DNA from: Anaerolineales bacterium
Lineage (GTDB): Bacteria > Chloroflexota > Anaerolineae > 4572-78 > J111
DNA: 64,000 nt
Direction: 5' to 3'
NCBI GenBank assembly: GCA_015075185.1
Contig: JABTUW010000002.1
Span: 1,830,296 to 1,894,295 of the forward strand
The notes beneath the pieces were generated by a model that saw nothing but the letters and a program-made list of their open reading frames with translations, had not been told where the DNA came from and did not search any database. The translations under genes and the position numbers were made by a program. This document shows, in pieces, positions 34,785-43,526 of the stretch; the stretch's first letter is position 1, and every line of letters starts with the position of its first letter.

Positions 34785-36584
34785 TTAATTTATACACCTT
34801 ACCAGGCGAACATCATTACCGGGTTTAAAGGTTACCTGACCGGAAGTGGTCGGAGGATTACAGGTGTTGGTCGAACTGACCTTATAAGTACCCGCGTCGA
34901 AGGTGGCATTACAATTAAAATTAGTAGCCCCGGTTGGAATATTCGTACAGACGATGTCAGGAATAGGCGCACCGTTGAGTCTGGGGCTAAATACTCTATA
35001 ACTTGTTATTACCCCTCCGGTCTGGTTGGTTATAAACAGATTGGTTTTTGGAGTTGTAGGAGGCGGACTCTTAATTACTACGGGGAGATAAACGAGACCC
35101 GTTATCGCTTTCTCGACCACAACGCTGACATCGTCAATAAATGGTCCCTTGTCCGTACCTGTAGCATTACTTTCAAAAATAAAAGCTAGCCAAACCGCTG
35201 GCTTTCCACGCAAGTCCCCCAAAGTGAAAACGTTATTCAGATTGAAACGGAGAAGGTTATATCCATTACCTTGAGGACCGCTGGTATAGTTCCCATTGAT
35301 AGGGTTCGGTCCGAAGAAATTAAACCCATTTATCGAAGCAGTCCAATACAGAAAATCACCGGGTTGAATTTGGCTGCGGACATAAAAATCTACCCAAGCC
35401 TCGCTTGCCCCAGTCAAGTTAAAAGGACCATGAACGATCCACGATTGCATGTTATTGGCATAGTTAGCGCCGGCACAGGAATTGAGCGCATTATTCCCAC
35501 CATCGGCCGGCCAGAGAGACCAATTCCCTGAACGGGGAATGCAGTTAAACCCTCCTTGCCCAAACTGAACATCATCCCAAAAAGACTCCCCATTTGCCGG
35601 CCCGTCCAGGTCAAAACTCTCCCAGGCTGAATTAGGGAACTCTGTTACCTCAAAATTTTCATTGGTGAGGAAGACCCGCGTATCTGTGTTTTTGCGCAGG
35701 GAAATGAGATCAAGGAAGGGACCTTTCCCAGTAACTCCATCCCCATTGGTGACAAAGGCGAAGCGTATCCAAACCTGGGATTTTCCGGTTAAATTACCCA
35801 GGGTCAAAACATTGCTCAAGTCAAAACTGACAAAATTGTAGCCGTTGATAAAAGGTCCACTGGTATAGGTTCCGGCGGAAAAGTTGCCAAAGAACTGGGA
35901 ACCGTTGGTCGAAGCCCCCCAGAAGAGATAATCGCAATCAGTATCCGGGTTATTGCAAACTCCGTCACTCTGACTATCAAGTCGAAAGTAAAAGTCGAGC
36001 GAAGCTGATTTGGCATCGGCCAGGCTAAAAGGACCAAAAGTCATGCCAGCGCTGGTGTTGGCCGGGTAATTATCTGCGCAGGGATCCGCCACATCAGTAG
36101 CTGGCCAGATTGAGCGAGTACCCGAAACCGGAAAACAGTTGGCAACACCCCATTGATGATTTCCGGCCAGTACCCAAGCAGCGGGAAAAGTAGCACTTTC
36201 AAAATCATCGGTTCTTATGAAAGTTGAAGCCGCAGCATTGATGCCACCCGGCGCTGCGTGGCCCAGCAAAAGATCATTGGGGTTTAGTTCTCCGGCGGCT
36301 GCATGAGTGCTACTTTCCGCTAATTGTAAAGAGACCGGCGGAATTTTATCCTGTTTAATCACCGGCGCTGTTTCTTGGTTGGCGGATACCGGCTCGCCGC
36401 TGCCGGCCAATTCTACCTGAATTACATCACCGGTAGAGGGATCTACCACAAGTTTACCGGGTCGAATGGGCATCGGCTCAAAACTGCCTTCGCCGGGGGG
36501 TGGATCGTCCGCATTGGCAAGCGTTGCCAGACTAAAGAATAGACTCCCTGTGAGCAACAAGGCCCAAAATTTGTGAAGTCTCAT
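34785..36584 (-). CDS. Secreted protein with two tandem MAM-like/jelly-roll domains
   Basis: This 599-residue exported protein has a signal peptide (cleavage likely after ATLANA, near residue 25). A proline-rich segment follows, then two related domains of about 170-190 residues starting DDFESATFPAAW and ENFEVTEFPNSAW. Each contains a cysteine-bracketed block (CFPVSGTRSIWPA; CIPRSGNWSLWPA) and a YTSGPFINGYNFVSFDLSNV or YTSGPQGNGYNLLRFNLNNV repeat. The VYLPVV element near the C-terminal third is common before sorting or domain boundaries in Chloroflexota surface proteins. The tail (about 510-599) is a small separate domain ending in Cys pairs. Binding of a surface glycan or protein is plausible; no enzyme motif is seen. 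Confidence 0.65.
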   Translation of the reverse strand: MRLHKFWALLLTGSLFFSLATLANADDPPPGEGSFEPMPIRPGKLVVDPSTGDVIQVELAGSGEPVSANQETAPVIKQDKIPPVSLQLAESSTHAAAGELNPNDLLLGHAAPGGINAAASTFIRTDDFESATFPAAWVLAGNHQWGVANCFPVSGTRSIWPATDVADPCADNYPANTSAGMTFGPFSLADAKSASLDFYFRLDSQSDGVCNNPDTDCDYLFWGASTNGSQFFGNFSAGTYTSGPFINGYNFVSFDLSNVLTLGNLTGKSQVWIRFAFVTNGDGVTGKGPFLDLISLRKNTDTRVFLTNENFEVTEFPNSAWESFDLDGPANGESFWDDVQFGQGGFNCIPRSGNWSLWPADGGNNALNSCAGANYANNMQSWIVHGPFNLTGASEAWVDFYVRSQIQPGDFLYWTASINGFNFFGPNPINGNYTSGPQGNGYNLLRFNLNNVFTLGDLRGKPAVWLAFIFESNATGTDKGPFIDDVSVVVEKAITGLVYLPVVIKSPPPTTPKTNLFITNQTGGVITSYRVFSPRLNGAPIPDIVCTNIPTGATNFNCNATFDAGTYKVSSTNTCNPPTTSGQVTFKPGNDVRLVRCIN

Positions 36585-36649
36585 GTGAATACCTCCCCAA
36601 TTTGTAAACTTCAGGTTAAACAGAGTGGATCAGTGGGTGTAGGATGGGA

Positions 36650-38671
36650 CTAAAGCGTGGAGCCTCCACCGCCGCCACCATCTTTCCCACCACCGCCACC
36701 GCCGCCGGGAGCTTCAAAGCGTAGGCGGCCAGGAGGGGCCTGGATGCCCAGGTCTTTATATTCCGGCGTAATCTGGATCAGCACGACTGTCCAGAGATAT
36801 TCGCCGCTGCGGCCCTTTACCCCAAAGGCATCCTTAATGTTAATGCTCAGGCGATAAGTACTATTCCCCAGCGCTTGGATCTGGCCATTTTTGCTATCCA
36901 TAACGGCATCATGAGCGCCGGCAGGCGGCTCACCCTCGCGCCAGACGCGCACTTCAAAGCCCTGATCAGGAGCAAGGCCGCCGGCCCACTGCCACTCAAA
37001 TTCAGTCATGCCGAAACTGGGCTGGTCCAACGAAAGCGGCTTGAGCAGCGTAATCTGTCCGGCCGGGACATCCGGCGCCGGGGGGATAGTTGGTGGAGGA
37101 GGCGCTTCCACCGTAGGTTTAGAAGTTGAGCGCGTCGGGGTAGTTGTAGCCGTCGGCGTCGGCGTATCAGCCGGTGATGTTGCGGTTGGAGTTGGCGTAT
37201 CAGGAGCGGGGGTAGGAGTCGCTGTTGGGGTGGACGGAGCCAAAGCAATAGGCAGATTATCAGTCTCGCTTGCTTCGGCCAGCTCATGGTCTGCTTTGAT
37301 CCAACCTACGCCTGTCGCAGCCAGGGTGGTTTTAATTTGCCACCACTTTCTGTCTTTATCACGGCCGGTAATTTCGGCTTTGGCCCCTTCGGGCAAGTAG
37401 CCCATCAAGTCATATTCTTCGCCGGGACCGGTACGAACTTCAACGTCGGTCTTGGCTATAACTGAGGGAATACCCGGCGGCAGGGGAGTGGGGACAGGCG
37501 TATTGGTTGGGGGAAGAGGCGTAGCGGTGGGTGGGGCCGGGGTATCGGTTGGGGGGAGGGGAGTAGGCGTGGCCGCAGCGACATCTGCTGGCGTTGGATT
37601 GGCTGGGGTTTGGGTAGGAAGCTGGTCCGCCAGACCGGTATCACCTCTGGTTAGCAGGAAAAAGATGAGGGCAGCAATGAGAAGTACAGCTCCGGCTACG
37701 GCGGCGCCCCACCTAAGGCCGAAATTCTTTTGCGGGGCAGGGGAAGCGGCTGGCGTTGTTGTTGAAGAGAGCGGCAAGGGTCCGCTATGGGCGACCGTGG
37801 CCTCATTAATGTTATAAATTGTCGAGACGGATTCTTCGCGGTAATCGGGGTCTGTTTTGGCTTTTTGGAGAGCCTCGGCAAAGTCAGTCGCCGTGCTGTA
37901 GCGCGCTTCCGGCTCCTTGGCCAGCGAGCGCAGAACTACATGCTCCAGGCTCTCTGGGATATCCGGTTTAATTTGGCGGGGCAAGGGAATCGACTCGCTG
38001 CTGCGCTTGACCAGAATAGCCAGCGGCGTCGGCGCGTCGTGGGGAATGGTCCCGGTTAGAATTCGGTGGAGAATTACCCCCAAAGCATAAATATCGGTGC
38101 GGTGGTCTACCACTTTGGACCCGCTGGCCTGTTCCGGCGACATGTAAGCCGGGGTACCCATGCCGACGCCGGTTCCGGTTAACTGGGTGGCCGACTCTTT
38201 CATTTTGACTAACCCAAAGTCGCTCAGTAAAGCCCACTTGCCATCAATCAGGATGTTGCTGGGTTTGACATCGCGATGAATAATATCGTGTTCATGGGCA
38301 TAATTTAGAGCGTCGGCAACTTGCATAATGTAATCTATCAGCTTATTGAGCGGTGCTCCTTCCCGGATCAGCTTATCCAGGGTAACAGAGTTTTCCACAT
38401 AGCGCATGACCAGATAGTTATAATTATCCTGGACTCCATAATCGTATACTTGCAGGATATTGGGGTGTTGCAGGCGGGCGATGGCTTGAGCTTCTCGTTG
38501 GAAACGCTCGGTAAACCCGGCTTCTTCGGCCAAAATAGGTGGGAGTATCTTGACGGCGACAAAGCGATTCAGGCCGGGTTGAAAGGCTTTGTAAACCTGG
38601 GCCATGCCTCCCTGGCCTATTTTTTCTCTAATTTCATACCGCCCTAAGGTAATGCCGATAAGATCTTTCAT
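36650..38671 (-). CDS. Receptor-like Ser/Thr protein kinase with extracytoplasmic SH3b domain
   Basis: This 673-residue Hanks-type kinase starts at the ATG at 38671. The kinase domain covers about 11-270: glycine loop GQGGMAQVYKA, VAVKIL Lys41, HRDVKPSN (132-139), DFG (151-153) and GTPAYMSPEQ. One membrane helix lies at about 320-341. The outside part has Thr/Pro-rich linkers around an SH3b-like domain (DVEVRTGPGEEYDLMGYL), then a domain with FEWQWAGGLAPDQGFEVRVW and a Gly-rich end. SH3b domains in such kinases usually bind cell wall or extracellular ligands, so a sensor of envelope state is likely. It lies next to a secreted protein gene on the same strand. Confidence 0.88.
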   Translation of the reverse strand: MKDLIGITLGRYEIREKIGQGGMAQVYKAFQPGLNRFVAVKILPPILAEEAGFTERFQREAQAIARLQHPNILQVYDYGVQDNYNYLVMRYVENSVTLDKLIREGAPLNKLIDYIMQVADALNYAHEHDIIHRDVKPSNILIDGKWALLSDFGLVKMKESATQLTGTGVGMGTPAYMSPEQASGSKVVDHRTDIYALGVILHRILTGTIPHDAPTPLAILVKRSSESIPLPRQIKPDIPESLEHVVLRSLAKEPEARYSTATDFAEALQKAKTDPDYREESVSTIYNINEATVAHSGPLPLSSTTTPAASPAPQKNFGLRWGAAVAGAVLLIAALIFFLLTRGDTGLADQLPTQTPANPTPADVAAATPTPLPPTDTPAPPTATPLPPTNTPVPTPLPPGIPSVIAKTDVEVRTGPGEEYDLMGYLPEGAKAEITGRDKDRKWWQIKTTLAATGVGWIKADHELAEASETDNLPIALAPSTPTATPTPAPDTPTPTATSPADTPTPTATTTPTRSTSKPTVEAPPPPTIPPAPDVPAGQITLLKPLSLDQPSFGMTEFEWQWAGGLAPDQGFEVRVWREGEPPAGAHDAVMDSKNGQIQALGNSTYRLSINIKDAFGVKGRSGEYLWTVVLIQITPEYKDLGIQAPPGRLRFEAPGGGGGGGKDGGGGGGSTL

Positions 38672-39056
38672 GGTCTGATTGTCCTTAATCTTTAGATGTA
38701 GGTGAGGGATGTTGTCCAAATTAAAAAGAGAGTTCACCGGGAACTCATGGAAAAATTCTTCATTTAAGAATAATCTGAGAGTAGCAGTGAGGTGGTTGTT
38801 GAGTTTAACAAGACGAGGCAGGAATTTCTGTTGAATGGCCCAGTTTCAACCCGAGCTACCCCATTATACCATAAAATAATATTCGCAACATTTCGATATT
38901 AGTCCAGAAATGCTCCAGTTCGTAAGCAATAAGTACTACCCTTCTGTTATAAGCGTATCTTTTTTCTAGAATCTGGGACTTCATTGATTCAAGAGGGAGT
39001 GGAAGAATAGTTTCACCGGCACTTGAACGGTTCAGGAAGAACGATGGGGGGATAAA
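38672..39056. other. Divergent intergenic between kinase and sugar dehydrogenase genes
   Basis: This 385-base region has no gene I can support. A minus-strand TATAAT (38863-38868) could serve the kinase gene, with a long leader. An open frame on the minus strand running in from the dehydrogenase gene is a shadow. Confidence 0.5.
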
Positions 39057-41252
39057 ATGCATAACATTTTGGTCTGGCTGAAGAACATGACCGGCAAAAA
39101 AGGGGAGAAAATCATAAAACTGGCCCTTACTTTGATGATCCCCGGGCTTGCTTTTTTCACCGGCGGCTGGATAGCTGCCCAGCCCAGAAGCGCCCTGCCG
39201 CCCAATTTTACCGACACCCTTGTGGCAACTGTGGGCAGCCCAACGGCCCTGGCCTTTACGCCGGATGGCCGGATGCTGGTCACTACACAGGGGGGCACTT
39301 TGAGGGTCTACCAGGGCAGCACTTTCCTGGCGACGGCGCTCAACCTGTCTTCTGTCATCTGCAGCAACTCTGAACGAGGTCTCCTGGGAGTGGCCGTAGA
39401 TCCAGATTTCTCGACCAATCATTACATCTACCTTTACTACACTTTTAGAAAATCCGGCAGTTGCCCCAATAATAGCCCTAACAGCCCCGTCAATCGAGTT
39501 GCCCGTTTTACCTTGCCGGTGACGAATACGATCAATCCGGCCAGCGAGATCGTCCTAATTGACAATATCCCCTCACCCAATGGCAATCACAACGCCGGCG
39601 ACTTGCATTTTGGCCAGGACGGCTATCTCTATATCAGCGTCGGCGATGGCGGCTGTGATTACAATCCGCCGGAGTCCGGTGAGTGCGCCGGTAATAATGA
39701 CGCCGCTCGCGACCAGCATATCTTGCTGGGCAAGCTACTGCGCATCACCCGCGATGGCGGTATTCCACCCACCAACCCGTTTCAAGGGGCGGGTACGGCC
39801 CGCTGTAATGTTACCGGCCGGACGACGGCCGGGCAGAAGTGCCAGGAGACGTTTGCCTGGGGCTTGCGCAATCCCTTCCGCTTCGCCTTCCGGCCCGGCA
39901 CAAACCAGTTTTACATCAATGATGTGGGCCAGGGCCGGTGGGAAGAAATAGATGAGGGGCTGAGCGGAGCCGACTATGGCTGGAATGTGCGCGAGGGCCA
40001 CTGCGCGAATGGCTCGACCACTAATTGCGGCCCGCCGCCGTCCGGGATGACCAACCCCATTTACGATTATGGCCGTAACACCGGCTGCGCCTCGATCACG
40101 GGGGGCGCCTTTGTTCCGGCAGGAGTTTGGCCGGCCCCCTACGATGGGGCCTACCTCTTTAGCGATTACGTTTGCGGCAAAATCTTTCGCCTGGTGCCTC
40201 AGAGTGGGGGAGGCTTCAGCGCCGTAGACTTTGCCACCGGGCTGGGTAACAGCAGCGCCGTCGCCATGACGTTTGGCCCCTTCAACGGTTCCCAGGCGCT
40301 TTACTATACTACTTATGCGGGGGGCGGACAGGTTCGCCGTATTGCTTACCTGAGCGCAAACAGCTTGCCTCAGGCGGTGGCTTCGGCTAACCCCAATTTT
40401 GGCCCGGTGCCCCTGGGCGTTACCCTGAGTGGAGCGGGCAGCAGCGACCCCGACGAGAATTATCCCTTAACTTATTTATGGAATTTCGGGGATGGCTCAG
40501 CGCCGGTGGAGACAGCTAATGTCACCACTACCCACACCTATACTGCCAGCGGAGTTTTTACCGCCACCCTGAACGTGCGGGACACTCGTGGCGGCGTCTC
40601 GGCTCCGGCCACGGTAAGGGTTTTCCCCGGCAATACCCCGCCTGTGCCTACCATCCTTTCGCCGACCACAACGAGCCGGTTTGCAGTTGGGCAGACTTTG
40701 TCCCTGCAAGGCCAGGCGACCGACGATGGCGGAGATTTGCCCGCTTCAGGGCTGGCTTGGGAAGTTCTTCTGCACCACGTTGACACGACTAATCCGGGCA
40801 CGGAACATACTCATCCTCACTTTGGACCAACTGCCGGTAATAATCTGCCCTTAGCCGCGCCTGCGCCGGAAGACCTCAATGCCGCTGCGTTGAGCTATTT
40901 AGAGATTCGGCTGACCGCTACGGATTCATGGGGGCTGGGCGCAACGGTCACACAAACCCTGCAACCTCGCCGGGTTAATGTCACCTTCAAAACTGAACCG
41001 GCAGGACTTGATTTAATTGCCAACGGCACAACCATCACCACAGACCAAACCCTGGTTTCGTGGGAGGGGTACGCCCTTAACATGCTGGTTCCGGTTCAAA
41101 TGGATAGCCAGGGTCAGGCCTGGGCTTTTTATACCTGGTCAGATAGTGGGGATGCGGCCAACCGGACTATTGTCACCCCATCAGCGGCGGTAACGTATAC
41201 CGCAACCTTTACGCCGGCCATCCCGATGTGGCTGCCTCTCATGTTCAAATAA
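39057..41252 (+). CDS. PQQ-dependent sugar dehydrogenase-like protein with PKD domain
   Basis: This 731-residue exported protein has an N-terminal membrane or signal segment (about 18-41) and a six-bladed propeller of the soluble glucose/sorbosone dehydrogenase family (about 50-435). Seen features are GSPTALAFTPDGRMLVT, the His in NHNAGDLHFGQDGYLYISVGDGG, FAWGLRNPFRFAF and INDVGQGRWEEID. A PKD domain follows (YLWNFGDGS, about 440-530), then two beta-rich segments and a short end with VTYTATFTP. PQQ dependence is inferred from the family. A GGGGGGA site precedes the ATG. Confidence 0.82.
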   Translation: MHNILVWLKNMTGKKGEKIIKLALTLMIPGLAFFTGGWIAAQPRSALPPNFTDTLVATVGSPTALAFTPDGRMLVTTQGGTLRVYQGSTFLATALNLSSVICSNSERGLLGVAVDPDFSTNHYIYLYYTFRKSGSCPNNSPNSPVNRVARFTLPVTNTINPASEIVLIDNIPSPNGNHNAGDLHFGQDGYLYISVGDGGCDYNPPESGECAGNNDAARDQHILLGKLLRITRDGGIPPTNPFQGAGTARCNVTGRTTAGQKCQETFAWGLRNPFRFAFRPGTNQFYINDVGQGRWEEIDEGLSGADYGWNVREGHCANGSTTNCGPPPSGMTNPIYDYGRNTGCASITGGAFVPAGVWPAPYDGAYLFSDYVCGKIFRLVPQSGGGFSAVDFATGLGNSSAVAMTFGPFNGSQALYYTTYAGGGQVRRIAYLSANSLPQAVASANPNFGPVPLGVTLSGAGSSDPDENYPLTYLWNFGDGSAPVETANVTTTHTYTASGVFTATLNVRDTRGGVSAPATVRVFPGNTPPVPTILSPTTTSRFAVGQTLSLQGQATDDGGDLPASGLAWEVLLHHVDTTNPGTEHTHPHFGPTAGNNLPLAAPAPEDLNAAALSYLEIRLTATDSWGLGATVTQTLQPRRVNVTFKTEPAGLDLIANGTTITTDQTLVSWEGYALNMLVPVQMDSQGQAWAFYTWSDSGDAANRTIVTPSAAVTYTATFTPAIPMWLPLMFK

Positions 41253-41343
41253 AAGGTGGCAGACAGGTTCGCCTGATATTGAACCTTTATTCACTTCCGG
41301 AGATCAGAAAAATCGGTTATAATTGGCCCTGACGGAGGTTGGT

Positions 41344-42105
41344 ATGTCAGACGAATTGAAACGCTGCCCTTTTTGCGATGAAGAGATTCGGGTTAAAGCA
41401 ATCATTTGCAAGCACTGCGGCCAGTGGCTGCCCGGTTATTCCTATGAGTCGGCCATCAGGGATTTGGTTATCCAAAAACAAGTCACCGAGCTAAAGGCAA
41501 GTGAACCCCTGGAAGCCGGGACGCGAGAGGAACAATTACAGAAAGTTCTGGAGTGGGCCGGGAGTGAAAAAGATTATTCCTGCAAAGGATTTGATTTATC
41601 GGCTCAGAATTTGAGCCAGGTGGATTTGAGTGGGATAGATTTAAGCGAGGCCAACTTGCGTGAAACCGACTTAACTCAGGCCAATTTGACTGAGGCTAAC
41701 TTGAACCGGGCTAATCTTTTTAGCGCTAACCTCAAAGGAGCCAATCTACAGCGGGCCAAGCTGAACGAAGCTTACCTCCGGAGCGCGATTCTGGAATACG
41801 CAGACCTGAGCGGGGCCAGCCTGCTGCGGGCCAACCTGCGCAGCGCGTTTATGGATCAGGCCATCCTTTACCGGGTAGATATGGAAGGCGCTAATCTCAA
41901 AGGAGCTGATTTGCGCGGAGTAAATTTAAGGGAGTCTTATCTGAAGGAAACGAGTTTGGAAGGGGCTAAAATGGAGGGGGCCGTACTGCGGGGCGCTTTA
42001 CTCATCAGGACCAATTTGACCGGCTCCGATGTAACCACGTTTCAGTATGAACGGGCCCGCACGTTAGAGGGGGCAATCTTGCCTAACGGCGACGTGCATG
42101 AATAG
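41344..42105 (+). CDS. Zinc-ribbon pentapeptide-repeat protein
   Basis: This 253-residue protein opens with a zinc ribbon (CPFCDEEI...CKHCGQW; two CxxC pairs). From about residue 80 it has roughly 25 pentapeptide repeats of the A(D/N)Lxx type (SEANLRETDLTQANLTEANL), which form a right-handed quadrilateral beta-helix. The start is ATG 41344 after GGAGG; an upstream in-frame TTG is less likely. Pentapeptide proteins can mimic DNA or act as scaffolds, but here the function is unknown; the added zinc ribbon suggests a partner-binding role. Confidence 0.85.
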   Translation: MSDELKRCPFCDEEIRVKAIICKHCGQWLPGYSYESAIRDLVIQKQVTELKASEPLEAGTREEQLQKVLEWAGSEKDYSCKGFDLSAQNLSQVDLSGIDLSEANLRETDLTQANLTEANLNRANLFSANLKGANLQRAKLNEAYLRSAILEYADLSGASLLRANLRSAFMDQAILYRVDMEGANLKGADLRGVNLRESYLKETSLEGAKMEGAVLRGALLIRTNLTGSDVTTFQYERARTLEGAILPNGDVHE

Positions 42106-42120
42106 CCAGTTCCCCACCTC

Positions 42121-42167
42121 GTTCCCAAACCCTGTCCTGAGCGAAGTCGAAGGATCAGTTTGAGAAC
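42121..42167. repeat. Nested inverted repeat after the pentapeptide gene
   Basis: GTTCCCAAAC and GTTTGAGAAC enclose TCCTGAGCGAAGTCGAAGGA. The inner sequence resembles a repeat common in many bacterial genomes. Confidence 0.6.
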
Positions 42168-42186
42168 GAAATGGGGGGGTAACTAT

Positions 42187-42423
42187 TTAGTTTGCGTTTC
42201 TAATTTGGCGCGCTACAAACGAGTAACCGTGCCAGGCCGACACCACCAGCAGATGTTCTTTTTTCCCGTCCTCCAAATAGACGGTCGTTTCTTCTACTTT
42301 GGGCGGTTCGCCGTATCTGGCTTCAACCAAGTTAATCGCCGTCAGGGCATCGGGGGCCTCGACGGTGTGGTTAATAATAAATTCACCTCGGCTAAAAACC
42401 TCAATCCGATACAACGTCGCCAT
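42187..42423 (-). CDS. Small hypothetical protein
   Basis: This 78-residue soluble protein starts MATLYRIEVFSRGEFIINHTVEAPDALTAI (first 30 residues described here by its beginning only) and has a predicted beta-alpha-beta outline. No family is recognised. It is convergent with the pentapeptide gene and divergent from the DUF1638 gene. The frame is open and the composition normal, so it is probably real. Confidence 0.55.
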   Translation of the reverse strand: MATLYRIEVFSRGEFIINHTVEAPDALTAINLVEARYGEPPKVEETTVYLEDGKKEHLLVVSAWHGYSFVARQIRNAN

Positions 42424-42486
42424 TTGAACACTGCCCAACCAAAAACATCCGCAAAAATATCGGATGTTTTGACAAACTTCCTTAAT

Positions 42487-42514
42487 TTAGACATAGCCGC
42501 GTCTACAGTATAAT
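42487..42514 (+). promoter_or_regulatory. Promoter-like sequence for the DUF1638 gene
   Basis: TTAGAC and TATAAT (42509-42514) are 16 bases apart, about 85 bases before the TTG start. Confidence 0.5.
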
Positions 42515-42598
42515 ATTACCATTATTTCCTGGAAAAACCAGTGACAAGTTGCCCCAATGCTGGCGACGATTGTCACCTTCTGGGCTGAAGGTATAAAC

Positions 42599-43186
42599 TT
42601 GAAAACCTTGCTTATTGCTTGTGGCGCATTAGCTAAAGAGACCAAAGAGCTGGTTGACAAATATCAATGGCGGGTGGACTTAAAGGCGCTGCCGGCTCTG
42701 CACCACATGACCCCACTCAAGATCACCGCCGATCTGGATGCTATGCTTACCCAACTCCGGGCCAACTATGAGCGGGTCATCGTAGTTTATGGCGAATGCG
42801 GCGCGACTGGCATTGACGCCGTACTGGCCAAACATAAGGTAGTCCGGATTAGCGGGCCGCATTGTTACGAGATGTACGCCGGTACGGCTCAATTCGACCA
42901 GATGATGGCCGAAGAACCCGGCACCTTCTTTTTAACCGACTGGCTGCTGCGGGCCTATGAGAAAGCGGTGCTCGGCGGCCTGGGCCTGGATAAACACCCG
43001 CAATTGGCCTCGCTTTACTTTGCCAACTACCGGCGGCTGGTCTACCTTAGCCAGGAGCCAACCGAGAAGTTGCTGGCCAAAGCCCGGGCTATTGCCGAGG
43101 CCATGGGCTGGGAATTTGAACATCGTCCCGTTCGTTATGGAGAGCTGGAAACCCGTCTGGTAACTTTGATGAACGGTAGGGACTAA
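42599..43186 (+). CDS. DUF1638 family protein
   Basis: The product (about 195 residues) matches DUF1638: an opening LLIACGALAKE, then LKALPALHHMTPLKI, RVIVVYGECGATGID, RISGPHCYEMYAG and FFLTDWLLRAYEK. Conserved Cys and His residues suggest a metal or corrinoid-related function, but none is established. I chose the TTG at 42599, preceded by GAAGG, because family members begin at this motif; an ATG at 42557 would add 14 residues. A good promoter (42487-42514) lies upstream. Confidence 0.8.
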   Translation: MKTLLIACGALAKETKELVDKYQWRVDLKALPALHHMTPLKITADLDAMLTQLRANYERVIVVYGECGATGIDAVLAKHKVVRISGPHCYEMYAGTAQFDQMMAEEPGTFFLTDWLLRAYEKAVLGGLGLDKHPQLASLYFANYRRLVYLSQEPTEKLLAKARAIAEAMGWEFEHRPVRYGELETRLVTLMNGRD

Positions 43187-43512
43187 TTTTCCTCTGGCTT
43201 TAGTTCCACCACCAACCCATCCCCCCAACCGTACTTAGCCTCCGAGAGCTGGCTGATTCGCCGGTGCAGTTCTGGCTCCAGGGCCGCCTCAACGACCCGC
43301 CCTGTCCCCTGAAAAGTTTGCTCGCCCACCCGGAAAGTGATCGCCGGCCGCTGGCGCAAATTCTGCACCCAGTGCGTGTCTTCTCCTCTCTCGGCTATTA
43401 AATAATAGCGGCCATCCAGCAGCGTGAACCAGATTTCAATCTCGTGCGGCAGGCCGCTTTTCCAGCCGGTTGTGGTTAAGTAAAGATAGGGTAATTGGCT
43501 TAACTCATCCAT
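43183..43512 (-). CDS. Nitroreductase/deazaflavin-dependent oxidoreductase-like protein (DUF385 type)
   Basis: This 109-residue protein resembles small split-barrel F420- or flavin-binding proteins: YLYLTTTGWKSGLPHEIEIWF, YYLIAERGEDTHWVQNLRQRPAITFRVG and a short helical tail. The family reduces substrates with F420 or FMN, or simply binds the cofactor. It ends four bases into the convergent DUF1638 gene. The cofactor cannot be told from sequence. Confidence 0.75.
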   Translation of the reverse strand: MDELSQLPYLYLTTTGWKSGLPHEIEIWFTLLDGRYYLIAERGEDTHWVQNLRQRPAITFRVGEQTFQGTGRVVEAALEPELHRRISQLSEAKYGWGDGLVVELKPEEN

Positions 43513-43526
43513 CCTACCTCCCTTTG

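Noticed and set aside
38856..39422. Minus-strand open frame (188 codons) over the start of the sugar dehydrogenase gene
   Set aside because: The plus-strand gene has a good ribosome binding site and motifs; this frame has none and covers a likely promoter region.
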